From positions 1-64,000 of the forward strand of contig JAPKHC010000006.1 of NCBI GenBank assembly GCA_026647215.1: 64,000 bases of DNA, written 5' to 3'. Position 1 is the first letter of the stretch. Each line of letters opens with the position of its first letter. Both the position numbers and the translations under genes were made by a program. The notes beneath the pieces are model-generated. The model saw only the letters and a list, made by a program, of their open reading frames with translations. It was not told the DNA's origin and searched no databases. Origin of the DNA: F1-120-MAGs118 sp013360535 (GTDB lineage: Bacteria; Planctomycetota; UBA1135; GCA-002686595). Below are positions 39,911-49,300 of the stretch, piece after piece.

Positions 39911-42826
39911 TCACGGCTTGCGCTCGCCTTCCTTCGCGGGCGGCGGCGGGATGCCCAGCCGCTCGCGGAACTGCGCGAACAGTCGCGACGTGCGTTCGTG
40001 GCGCTCGGCCAGCCGCAGCACGTCCTCGAGCACCTCGGGCTCGGCCGTGCCGTTCTCGAGCTCGGGGTACACCAGGCGCAGGCGATCGAGGCCCTCGAGC
40101 GTGTCGACCTCGAGCTGCCGCAGCAGCTTGAGCTCGGCCGAGTCGGGCACGAGCGCCTCCTGATTCTGGCCCTGCTGCTGCTGTTGCTGCTGCTGGCGCC
40201 GGCGCTCGCGCTCCTCGTCCTCGCGGCGCTTCTGCTCGTCCTTGAGCGCTCCGAGCGCCCACTGGGAGGTCTCGATCGCGTTCTCGAGCACCGTCTGCGT
40301 GCGCAATCCGGTCTGGTTGCCGCCCTCGTCGTCGAGGTCGCGCGCCACGCGGTCGAGGTCCTGTCGGATCTCGCGGAACACATGGGCGAACACGAGCGCG
40401 CGCTCGGCGGCGATCGCGCTGGCGACCTCCTCGGTGCGTGCCGCCGCCTGACGCAGGTCGTCGGAAACGCGCCGCAGCCGCAGGCGATCGGCGCGCGAGA
40501 GCCGTTCCGCCTCGCCGCGGGCCGCATCGATCTCGCGCACGGCGCCGAGCGCCGCGTTCTCCGCGCGCAACAGCGCCTCGACCTCCTCCGCGATGCGGAA
40601 GAGCAGCTCCTCCTGCCGCAGGCGCTGGTACTGGTCCTCTTCCTTCTCGAGCTCCTCGAGCGCCTGATCGAGCTGCTGCTCGACCTGCTGTTCCTGTTCC
40701 TCCGCCTCGCCGAGCTCGCCCTCGTCGAGCGACTCGCCGGCTTCGCTCGCCTTCTGCGCCGCCTGCTCGAGGCTCGGGCTGGGCTTGGCGTTGCGCCGTT
40801 CCTTGTTGCGCTGCGCGAGCTCGAGCAGCCGCTGGCGGATCTCCTCCTGACGGCGCGCCTGCGCGGCCGCCTGCTGCTCCTGTTCCGGCGTCTGCGGGCG
40901 CACGCCCTGCTCAGCCGCCTCGCGTGCACGTTCGAGCGCATCGAGCGCCTCACGCTGGGACTGCGCCGCCGACGACGAACGCCCCGACTGCATCTCGCTC
41001 GACGCGCGCTGCATCGCCTCGCGCGCCTGTTCGAGCTCGCGCTGCACGTCTTCCTGCGCCTGCGGCGACATGGACGCCTCGCTCGCCTGCTCCGCCGCCT
41101 TCCCCGCCTCCTGCGCCAGCCGTTCCTGCTCTTGCGCCATCGACTGCTGCGACTGAGCCCCCTGCTGCTGCGAGCCTTGCTGCTGTGAACCCTGCTGCTG
41201 CGAGCCCTGCTGCTGTGAGCCCTGCTGCTGTGAGCCCTGCGCATTCGCCGCGGATTGCGCGCGTTGTTCGCGAGCGCCCGACAACGCCTCGCGAGCTTCC
41301 TGCAGCGCCTGCTCGGCGCGCTGCGCGTTCTCCGACGCCGCCTCGCCCGACTGCGAGCGCGCCGCGGCGCTCGCCTGCTTCATCGCCTCCGCCGCGCGCT
41401 GCAGCGCCTCGCGCGCCCGTTCCTCGCCCGCGGGCTTGGGCGCGGGCAGGCTCTCGAGTCCCCGCGCGAGCCGCTCGGCCGTCTGCGCGCCCTCGTTCTG
41501 CGACGAGGCGAGCGCCGGCCCGAGCTTGCGCTGGTCCTCCGCGGAACGCTGCAGCGCCGCCGCCGCGTCCTCGGTCGCCTTCGCGGCCTGCGCGGCCGCC
41601 GGTTCCTCGGCCTTCGCACCTTGTTCGAGCGCGCGCGCGATCGCCTCGCCGGCCTCGCGTTCTCCCGGCGCCTGCTCGCCCGCTTGCGCAGCCTTGGCGA
41701 GAGCCTTCGCCGCGGCCTCACGTGCCGCCTGCGCCTCGGCCCGACGCTGCTGCGCTTCCGCCGCGAGCTCCGCCGCCTTCGCCTGCGCCTCGTCCGCGGC
41801 CTTCTGGCGCGCGCCCGCATCCGCACCGGCCTGCCGGAGCGCCGAGCTCGCCTTGCGCAGCGCCTCGGCCGCCTTGGCCGCGCTCTCGTCGTTCGAGACG
41901 CGCTGCTGGCGTTCCTCGCGCGCCGCCGCCTCGTCGAGCTTCGCCGTCGGATCCTCGCCGGCCGTGCTGCCCGAGCGCGCGCTCTCGGCCGCCTGCCGCA
42001 GTTCCTCCGCCGCGCGCGCCAGCCGCTCGGCCCGCGCCGCCTCGCGCCGGGCCGCATCGAGCGCCGCCGTCGCCTCGTCGAGGCGACCGGAATCCTGCGG
42101 CTTCCACGACTCGAGCACCTCGCGATCGACCTTCTGACGCGCGAGCAGCGTCTCGAGCTCGCGCTCGATCTGCTCGAGCGCCAAGGCTCCACTCGCACGT
42201 CCCGCCTGTTCGTTGCGCTCGAGCAGCTCGCGCTGTTCCTTGGACAGCTTCGAGAGCTGCTCCTCGAGCGAGCGCTGCGCCGCGTTCGCGCTCTCCTCGC
42301 GCAGCTTCTGCGTGTCCTCGCGCAGCTTCTGCTCCTCGCCGCGCAGCGCCTCGATCCCGGCGCGCATCTCCTTCAGGTCGGCGAGCGACTTCTCGAGGCT
42401 CTGCACGTCCTCGCGGTCCATCAGGACCGACAGGAGCCGCTCGAGGTTCGCGATCACCTGCTCCTGCCGCTGGATCGAGGTCGCGACCTGTCCGGCCTGC
42501 ACGTCGTCGCGCGCGCGGTCCATCAGCTCCTCGAGCGTCAGCTGGCCGGAGTCCGCGCCGCGCTTGTCGAGCAGCGCCAGTCCCTCGCGCAGGAGGTCGA
42601 GCGCGCGCGGGCGCCCTTCCTTCTCCAGCCGCGGAATCAGCGCCTCCATCGTGCGCTTGAGCAGCTGCAGCTTGCGCCGCAGGAGTTCCTGTTCCTCGAG
42701 GATCGAAGTCGTGTCGCGCTGCTGCGCGAGGAGCGGCGCGGGCAGGACGAGCGCGAGGCTCACGAGCGACACGAGGCCGCGGTGCAGCGTGGTGCGGTGC
42801 AGCGAGCCGAATTGCGGGAGTCTCAT
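39911..42826 (-). CDS. Large periplasmic coiled-coil protein
   Basis: A 971-residue protein with a signal peptide (LVSLVSLALVLPAPLLAQ). Nearly the whole chain is heptad-rich and dominated by Ala, Glu, Gln and Arg, predicting long coiled coils (about 40-560 and 600-900). A (QQGSQ)n low-complexity hinge lies near residues 530-555, and a Gln run follows near 890. A C-terminal segment (LRQLEVDTLEGLDRLRLVYPELENG) is less repetitive. No enzymatic motif is visible. Position between the DUF4175-like membrane protein and the Gln/Pro-rich protein suggests a structural envelope element, similar in layout to clusters with DUF4175 in other bacteria. Composition makes homology by eye unreliable. Confidence 0.75.
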   Translation of the reverse strand: MRLPQFGSLHRTTLHRGLVSLVSLALVLPAPLLAQQRDTTSILEEQELLRRKLQLLKRTMEALIPRLEKEGRPRALDLLREGLALLDKRGADSGQLTLEELMDRARDDVQAGQVATSIQRQEQVIANLERLLSVLMDREDVQSLEKSLADLKEMRAGIEALRGEEQKLREDTQKLREESANAAQRSLEEQLSKLSKEQRELLERNEQAGRASGALALEQIERELETLLARQKVDREVLESWKPQDSGRLDEATAALDAARREAARAERLARAAEELRQAAESARSGSTAGEDPTAKLDEAAAREERQQRVSNDESAAKAAEALRKASSALRQAGADAGARQKAADEAQAKAAELAAEAQQRRAEAQAAREAAAKALAKAAQAGEQAPGEREAGEAIARALEQGAKAEEPAAAQAAKATEDAAAALQRSAEDQRKLGPALASSQNEGAQTAERLARGLESLPAPKPAGEERAREALQRAAEAMKQASAAARSQSGEAASENAQRAEQALQEAREALSGAREQRAQSAANAQGSQQQGSQQQGSQQQGSQQQGSQQQGAQSQQSMAQEQERLAQEAGKAAEQASEASMSPQAQEDVQRELEQAREAMQRASSEMQSGRSSSAAQSQREALDALERAREAAEQGVRPQTPEQEQQAAAQARRQEEIRQRLLELAQRNKERRNAKPSPSLEQAAQKASEAGESLDEGELGEAEEQEQQVEQQLDQALEELEKEEDQYQRLRQEELLFRIAEEVEALLRAENAALGAVREIDAARGEAERLSRADRLRLRRVSDDLRQAAARTEEVASAIAAERALVFAHVFREIRQDLDRVARDLDDEGGNQTGLRTQTVLENAIETSQWALGALKDEQKRREDEERERRRQQQQQQQQGQNQEALVPDSAELKLLRQLEVDTLEGLDRLRLVYPELENGTAEPEVLEDVLRLAERHERTSRLFAQFRERLGIPPPPAKEGERKP
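41161..41240 (-). repeat. 15-base tandem repeat coding (QQGSQ)n
   Basis: About five copies of a 15-base unit, read on the forward strand as CCTGCTGCTGCGAGC with a few C/T changes, encode QQGSQ repeats inside the coiled-coil gene. The unit keeps the reading frame when copies are gained or lost. Such arrays are prone to slippage, so the copy number may vary between strains. Confidence 0.85.
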
Positions 42827-42835
42827 CGTGGGCCT

Positions 42836-45169
42836 CTACTTGCGTTCGGTGCCGTTCATCTCCGCGGTGCGGTCGCGGATCGCCTTCTGGCGGCCGAGGA
42901 TGTCGCGCGTCAGCGACAGGATCGACTGGAAGTTGTCCCACTCGGCGAGCAGGTCGAGCAGCTCGGTCGCGCGCCGGTGCGCCTGTTCCTCGCGCTCGAG
43001 CGCGGCGGCGAGCTCCGCACGCACTTCCGCGGGCGTCGCGCGCCGTCCCGCGCGGTCGAGCGCGGCCGCCGCGAGCGGCAGGTCGTCCGCCGAGATCTGC
43101 AGCGCGAGGTCGAACAGGCCGAGCAGCTGCTTCGCGATGCCCGCGGGCAGCGCGCGCGCCGTGCGCTGGGCGGCCGCGAAGCGGTTCCAGGCCTCGAGCG
43201 GGAAGCCCTTGGTCGAGACCTTGGCGAGCTCGGCGTCGAGCGCCTCGAGCACCGGCACGGCCTTCTCGTCGATGCGCGCGTAGAGCGCACTCTCGAGCGA
43301 GCCCGAGAACTCGCGCGTCAGAGCTTCCCCGTCGCCGAGCGCGCGGCGCTCGCCGACGAGCAGGCTCTGCAGTTCCGCCGCATGCGGCGCCTCGCCCGAG
43401 GCGTCGAGCGCGGCGAGCACGTCGCGACTGCGCTGCAGGTTGCGCCGCAGGAGCTCCTCGAAGTTCGCGACGTCGCCGCGCGCGCGAGAGAGGCGATCCT
43501 GCAGCCGCCGCAGGAACTCCTCGTCGCTGACGACGCGCACGCGCACCGACGGACCGTTGCCGACGCCGGCGGGGTCGGGTTCGCCCTCGATCCGCGGCCG
43601 CGTGTCGAGCGCGCGCACGTCGAACTCGTGCAGGTCGCCGACCTGCACTTGCGCGGAGAGGCTCGCGACCTCGATGCGCGTCGAGCCGAACACCGCGACG
43701 CCACGCGGGGCCTCGTCGCCGCGCAGGGGCCGCGGGGCGGGCTCGGTCGCGAAAGCCGTCCACTCGCCGTTGCGCTGTTCGGCGCCCATCGAACGCGGGC
43801 GCCATTCGAGCGCCGTCACGCCGAAGTCGTCGCCGGCGCGCGCACCGAGGCGGAAGAGCCCGCCCGCGACGGTCTCGAGATCGAGTCGCGCCGGTGCGAC
43901 GAGCTCGACCTCGGGCCGTTCGTCGGTGACGACGTCGATCGAGAACAGGCCCGGATCCGGATCGGACAGTCCGGTCGAGTCGCGCAGCCGGAAGCGGTAG
44001 CGCAGGGCGCTCGCGACGTCGAGCTCGAAGCCGAGGCCCGTCTGCGGCGCCGCGGTCTCACCCGGCCGGGCCGGGAAGGCGCGCGCGACGAGCTCGAGGT
44101 CGCGGTCGGAGGGCTGCAGGTTGACGCTGCCGGTGGCGTCGGCCGGCGTCGGCAGGATCGTGATCGAAAGCCGCGAGCCCGCGAGCACCTGCACGTCGCG
44201 ATCGAACTCGAGCCGCGCGGGCGCGCCGGTGTAGGCGGGCGGCGTGATCTCGATCGCGAGCGCCGCGATGTCGGGCGGGTCGAGCACGTCGATCGACAGG
44301 CGCGGAAGCTCGTCCTCGTCGTCGCCGCCGGTCGCGAAGAACTCGATCGGTTCCTGGCAGGAACGCAGCACCGTGCGGAACGTGCCGTCGGCCGCGGGCG
44401 CGAGCACCGCCTCGCTCCCGCCCTTGAAGTGCAGGACGATCTCGTCGGGCAGCTCGCCGATCGCGCGCACGCTGATTGCGACATCCGTGCCGCGCGCGAT
44501 GCGCAACAGCGCGGCTTCGGTCGTCGCGCGAGGTTCGCCGGGGCTCGCCGGATCGGTGTACGCGAGCTCGAGCGTCGTACGCTGCGGCCACGGGATGTCG
44601 CGGCCGATCAGGCGCTCGAGGAAGATCGTCGTGGTCTCGCCGCCGAGCCTCGCGCCGACGAGCAACAGCGCGAACGAAGCGACGCCGGCGACGGCGCGCA
44701 GTTGCTGCGGACGCTCGTGCAGCACGCCCTCGAGCCCGAGCGCGCGCGCCTTGAGCTCCGCGTCGCGCAGCACGCGCCCGACGAGCTCGCGGTCGCCCGC
44801 CTCGGGGCCCGCGCCCTGCAGCTGGACGGCGCTCACGAACAGCTCGTGCAGGTCGGGGTGCGCGCGCTCGACGAGCAGCGCGAGTCCCGTCGCATCCGGC
44901 ACGCGCCGCAGGTGGCGGACGACCTCGTGCCACACCAGCGCCACCGGCAGCGCCACGAGCACACCCAGATGGAACCAGCGCACGCCCAGCGGCACGTGCA
45001 GCGCCCAGTCGGCGAAGAACACGAACACGAGCCACAGCACGAGCGGCACGAGCACGCCGCCCAGCCCGTGCAGCCAGATCTGGAGCACGAGCCTGCGCCG
45101 CAGGCGCGCGAGCAGCGCCGCCAGCTCGGGCGTCGCCTTCAGGTCGGACAGGGCGGGTCGGTGGCTCAC
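42836..45169 (-). CDS. DUF4175-like membrane protein
   Basis: A 777-residue protein. Two closely spaced transmembrane helices lie at about 28-80 (WLHGLGGVLVPLVLWLVFVFF, LGVLVALPVALVW), followed by a cytosol-like helical stretch with RVPDATGLALLVERAHPDL and a third helix near 165 (VAGVASFALLLVGARL). The large remainder has beta-sandwich domains (IEITPPAYTGAPARLEFD, PEVELVAPARLDLE, DDFGVTALEW) and a helical end. The TM pair plus ITPPAYTG and DDFGV motifs is characteristic of DUF4175/related proteins found beside MoxR operons in diverse bacteria. Exact function unknown; an envelope scaffold is the usual guess. The ATG is 7 bases after the toroid gene. Confidence 0.78.
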   Translation of the reverse strand: MSHRPALSDLKATPELAALLARLRRRLVLQIWLHGLGGVLVPLVLWLVFVFFADWALHVPLGVRWFHLGVLVALPVALVWHEVVRHLRRVPDATGLALLVERAHPDLHELFVSAVQLQGAGPEAGDRELVGRVLRDAELKARALGLEGVLHERPQQLRAVAGVASFALLLVGARLGGETTTIFLERLIGRDIPWPQRTTLELAYTDPASPGEPRATTEAALLRIARGTDVAISVRAIGELPDEIVLHFKGGSEAVLAPAADGTFRTVLRSCQEPIEFFATGGDDEDELPRLSIDVLDPPDIAALAIEITPPAYTGAPARLEFDRDVQVLAGSRLSITILPTPADATGSVNLQPSDRDLELVARAFPARPGETAAPQTGLGFELDVASALRYRFRLRDSTGLSDPDPGLFSIDVVTDERPEVELVAPARLDLETVAGGLFRLGARAGDDFGVTALEWRPRSMGAEQRNGEWTAFATEPAPRPLRGDEAPRGVAVFGSTRIEVASLSAQVQVGDLHEFDVRALDTRPRIEGEPDPAGVGNGPSVRVRVVSDEEFLRRLQDRLSRARGDVANFEELLRRNLQRSRDVLAALDASGEAPHAAELQSLLVGERRALGDGEALTREFSGSLESALYARIDEKAVPVLEALDAELAKVSTKGFPLEAWNRFAAAQRTARALPAGIAKQLLGLFDLALQISADDLPLAAAALDRAGRRATPAEVRAELAAALEREEQAHRRATELLDLLAEWDNFQSILSLTRDILGRQKAIRDRTAEMNGTERK

Positions 45170-45176
45170 GAAGTCT

Positions 45177-46370
45177 CTAGCGCTGGAAGATGGGGAGGTA
45201 GCGGTAGGGGATCTCGAGGATCAGCACGGCGGCCGCGGTGCCCAGCGCCGGGCCGGGCCCGACCGCGTTGGGCCACGAGCCGTCCGAGTTCTGCATGCGC
45301 AGGATCTCGTCGCGCACGGTCGCGAAGTACGACTCCCAGTCGTCGGAGCCGGCCGTGTACATCGCCTGCACGCCGTAGTAGTGCCCGTACCAGAAGAAGT
45401 AGTGCCCGCCCGCGTTGCGGCCGGTCTCGAAGTTGAATTGCGCGAGGCGCGAGCGCAGGTAGCGGATGCCGTCGTCGATCGACTGGTCGGAGTACACCCC
45501 GGCGCCGTACAGCGCCGTCACGCCCGCGGCGGTGAGCGGGAACGACGAGCGCGAGCCGTCGTTCTTCTGGTAGTGGAACGATCCGACCTCGTTGCGGCCG
45601 CCGAAGCCTCCGAAGGAGCGCGTGAGCGACTCCTCGGTCACGGCCGAGTCGACCACGTACTTCGCCGCCATGTCGATCGTGCTCTTGGGCACGCGGATGC
45701 CGATGTTGCGCGCGGCCCGCAGCGCCATCACCTGGCAGACGACGATCGACATGTCGCTCTCCTGCGCGTACGGCTCGTAGCGCCAGCCGCCGTCGGAGTT
45801 CTGCGAGTGCACGATGAAGTCGACCGCGAGCTGCAGCTTGCCGCGGATGTCCTGACGGTGCGTCTGGCCGTAGACCTCGGCGAGGAACAGCGTCGCGAAC
45901 GCGTGGCTGTACATGCGCGAGCCCGAGTGCGTGACGTAGCCGTCGGTCTGCACGGCCTTGAGCACGAACTCGAGCGCATCCTCGACGTTGCGTCCGTACT
46001 TGCCGCGCCCCGGCAGGTGCCCGCCGGCGAGGAACGCCATGCCGGCCATCGCCGTGACGCCGACGTGGCCCTTGTCGGCGGACGTGAACTTGTAGCCCGT
46101 GATGAGCTTGTAGCCGATCTGCGCGATCCACGAGCCGCGCTCGCTGCCTTCCTTCACCTGTTGGCTGGCGAGCCACTCGAGGCCGCGCTCGACCGCGCGC
46201 GAGTGTTCGGGCGTGACGACGATCACACCTTCGTCGAGCGCGCTGCGGCGCGGCTCGTCGTCGCGACGTTCCTGCGCCGCGCGTTCCTGCTTGGGACTGT
46301 CCTGAGCCGGCCCCGAAGCCGCCAGCGGAAGGAGCAGCGCGAGCGCCGCGAGGATTCGAGCGTGTCTCAT
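45177..46370 (-). CDS. Secreted squalene-cyclase-fold (prenyltransferase repeat) protein
   Basis: A 397-residue protein with a signal peptide (ILAALALLLPLAASGPAQ). Toroid repeats include VERGLEWLASQQVKEGS, VGVTAMAGMAFLAGGHLPGRG, VDFIVHSQNSDGGWRYEPY, MALRAARNIGIRVP and LRMQNSDGSWPNAVGP. It ends LEIPYRYLPIFQR; the paralogue at 37957 ends in the similar LFER. It lacks the DxDD motif of squalene-hopene cyclases. The ATG overlaps the stop of the propeller gene (ATGA). It is one of three such proteins in the window, the two in this operon being most alike. Confidence 0.86.
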   Translation of the reverse strand: MRHARILAALALLLPLAASGPAQDSPKQERAAQERRDDEPRRSALDEGVIVVTPEHSRAVERGLEWLASQQVKEGSERGSWIAQIGYKLITGYKFTSADKGHVGVTAMAGMAFLAGGHLPGRGKYGRNVEDALEFVLKAVQTDGYVTHSGSRMYSHAFATLFLAEVYGQTHRQDIRGKLQLAVDFIVHSQNSDGGWRYEPYAQESDMSIVVCQVMALRAARNIGIRVPKSTIDMAAKYVVDSAVTEESLTRSFGGFGGRNEVGSFHYQKNDGSRSSFPLTAAGVTALYGAGVYSDQSIDDGIRYLRSRLAQFNFETGRNAGGHYFFWYGHYYGVQAMYTAGSDDWESYFATVRDEILRMQNSDGSWPNAVGPGPALGTAAAVLILEIPYRYLPIFQR

Positions 46371-49300
46371 GGTTTCGCCCTCACGAACAGTCCATTTTGC
46401 CCCGAGACCCACAGCGTGGTGCCGACGGACGTGAGCTCGAGCTGCTCGGCCCTGCCGAATTCCTCGGAGAGCTTCATCAGCTCGCGCTGCGCCCCGGTGG
46501 CGCGGTCGAGCACGAGCACCTGCGTCTTCGGCACGCTGGCCTGACCGCGCGTGCGCGGCAGCTCGGTGTACGCGAGCAGCACGGTGTCGCGCGCGACGAG
46601 CGGCAGCGGCATCGGGCCCGTGTTGTAGAGCGCCGCGGGCAGCGCCGGAATCACGTGCGTCCAGCTGCGCCCGAAGGGCAGCTCGACGGCGCGCAGCTCG
46701 GTCGTCGCGCCATCCGCGGACGGCGCGCGCAGGACGAGCAGCGGGGTGTCGAGCTCGACCACCGAGTGGCGCCGCACGCCGACGAGCATCGCGTCGCTCG
46801 CGATCTCGATCCCCGGCAGGCGCCGCACGGCGCCGATGCGCAGCGAGAGCTCGGCCACCGTGCCCCGCGGCGATTGCGCTCCCGGCAGGTACACGAGGTA
46901 GGCCGCCTCGCCGACGCGCAGGATCGAGTCGAACTCGAGCCCTTCCTCGCACGGCGCGCGCCACGCGCGGGTGCCGGTGCCAAGGTCCCAGGCGCTGATG
47001 CAGTCGCGCTCGGCCGGCGAGCTCGACTTGGGGAACGACGGCAGGAACAGGCGCTGGCCCTCGATCCACGCGCCCGCCGCGTCGGCCTCGCCGACGTGCG
47101 CCGCGAGGCGCAGCGTCGCCACGCGGCTGCCCGTGAACGGATCGATCACGTGCGCGGGACTCTGCGCCCAGTCGCTCGGCAAGAGCACGACGTGCTCGGG
47201 CCCGACCACCGGCCGGTGCGCCCACAGGTTGGCCGGAATCGTGCGCGCCCAAAGCTCGAGCCCTTCGCGCGCCTCAAGCCCGACGAGCAGCGCGCGCCCG
47301 TCGACGTTGCGCGTGACGACCAGCACGACCCCCGACACGACCGCGTGCGCCTCGATCGGCGTGCCGCGGCTCCAGCGCCAGCGCACGGAGCCATCGAGCG
47401 GTTCGAGGCCGAGCATCGCGGTGGCGCCGCCGAGGACGAGCACGTCCGCCGCGAGCTCCGCGCGCGTGTCGAGGCGCACGGACCCGGACTCGAACGCCTG
47501 CGACCACAACGGCTGGCGTGCGCGCGTCGCCGCGACGGCCTGCACGATCTCGTTGCGGCCGACCCGCTGGCGCAGGACCTGCGCGCGCTCGCGCGTGCCG
47601 TCTCGCAGGGGCAGCTCGAAGTTGCCGAGCAGCGCGAACTGGCCCGCGAGCGTGTGCGTCAGCGCGCCGACGCCGTCGAACGCCGCGAATTCCGTCGTGT
47701 TCGGTCGCGAGCGCGGCGGCGGCGGTGTCGACGCGAGCTCCGCCAGCGTCTTGCGGCCATCGCGCGCGAGCTCGCTCATCAGCTCCGGCTGCGCCCGCGC
47801 GATGCGGCGCGCCAGCGCCTGCGCGAACTCCGCGTTGCCCAGGTCCTCGAGCGCCGCGCGCAGCACGCACAGCGACTGCAGCTCGCCGTCGCGCGCCACT
47901 TCCGGCGTCCAGTCGTCGGGGATCGAACGCTGCACGATCGCGACCAGTCGCCGCCAGTCGCGCTGCTCGAGCGCCTGCTCCAGCCGGGCGCGCTCGGCCT
48001 CGCGCGCCGCTTGCGTGTGGGGGAACTCGACCGGCAGCCGCTCGAGCGCCTGCGCGTCGTCCGCGGCCCGCGCGCGGGCGAGCGCCTGTCGCGCGAGCTC
48101 CTCGTAAGGCGCGTGCAGCGTGGGGTTCTCGCGCGCGAGCTCGGCGACTCGGCCCGAGGCGCTCGCCGGCGGATCGATCGGCAACGTGACGTCGCCCCAG
48201 CCTGCGAGCAGCTTGTGCAGCTCCGCCAGCTCGGTCGCCGTGTCCCCGCGCCGGCGCGCCTCGCGCGCGGCCTCGAGCGCGAGGAACAGCGCGGTGGGGA
48301 AGGTTTCGGTCTCGGTGCCCTGCGGCAGCGACGACTGGAAACGCTCGGCACCTCGTCGCGACCACCACTCGAGAGGCAGGTCGCGCTCCAGGCGCAGTCC
48401 GCCGAGCTCCGCGAGCAGCGTGGCACGCTCCTCGTGCAGCCCGAGCAGCTCCTGCAGGTCGAGGCGCGCGAGCTGCACACGCAACGTGTCCGTCGGTGTC
48501 GCCGCCAGCGGCAGCGCCACCGCCAGACGCTCGAGCGCCGCACCCGGATCCGCCGCGAACTCGCAGGCGCGCGCCTCGTGCAGGTGGATCGAGAACAGCC
48601 GCGCGCGGACGTTGGCCCGCAGCGCGTCGTCGACGGGAGCGCTGAACGGCGCGAGCTTGGTGCGAGCCTGCGCGAGCAGCTCGAGCGCCGTCTCGATGCG
48701 TGCGTTGTCGAGCTCGGTTTGCGCGCGCCGCTCGAGCACCGCCGCCCAGTCGAGCGCCGGATCGGGATCCTCAGGCGCCGCCTCGCTGCGCGCGCGGAAG
48801 CGTTCTTCGACCGCCCGCCAGTCGACGATGCCCGTCAGCGCGGAGCTCGTGGTCGTGTACAGCGCACCCTCGGCGAGCGCGAGGTTGCCCGGCCGCTCGC
48901 CGCCGTTCCACTCCGCCGACGCGCGCGCGTCCTCGGACTTGAGCGCCTCGCGCAGCAGCGCCACGCGCCCATCGGGCCGCGCGACGACGACGTGGCGCTC
49001 GGTGAGCACCGGCCGCGGCCACTCGCTCAGGTTCGTGACATCCGTGCTGTCGGAGAGCTCGACGGGCTGCGCGTTCGCGAGCCCCCGCGGCGCACGCTGC
49101 GACAGCACGCGCGCGCCGGAGAACCACACGCGCTCCGCATCGGCGCCGAGCAACGCGAGCAGCTCGCGCGACGGCCGCTTGAAGCTCGAGTGCGGCCGCG
49201 ACCACAGGCGCCGGCCCGTGGCGAGCTCGAGCGCGAAAAACTCGTAGGAATCGATCGGCGCGCACACCACCAGCCCGCCGGTCACGACCGCCGGAGCCGT

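Noticed and set aside
41161..41240. CRISPR-like repeat array
   Set aside because: Repeats are 15 bases with no spacers and encode an in-frame peptide repeat.
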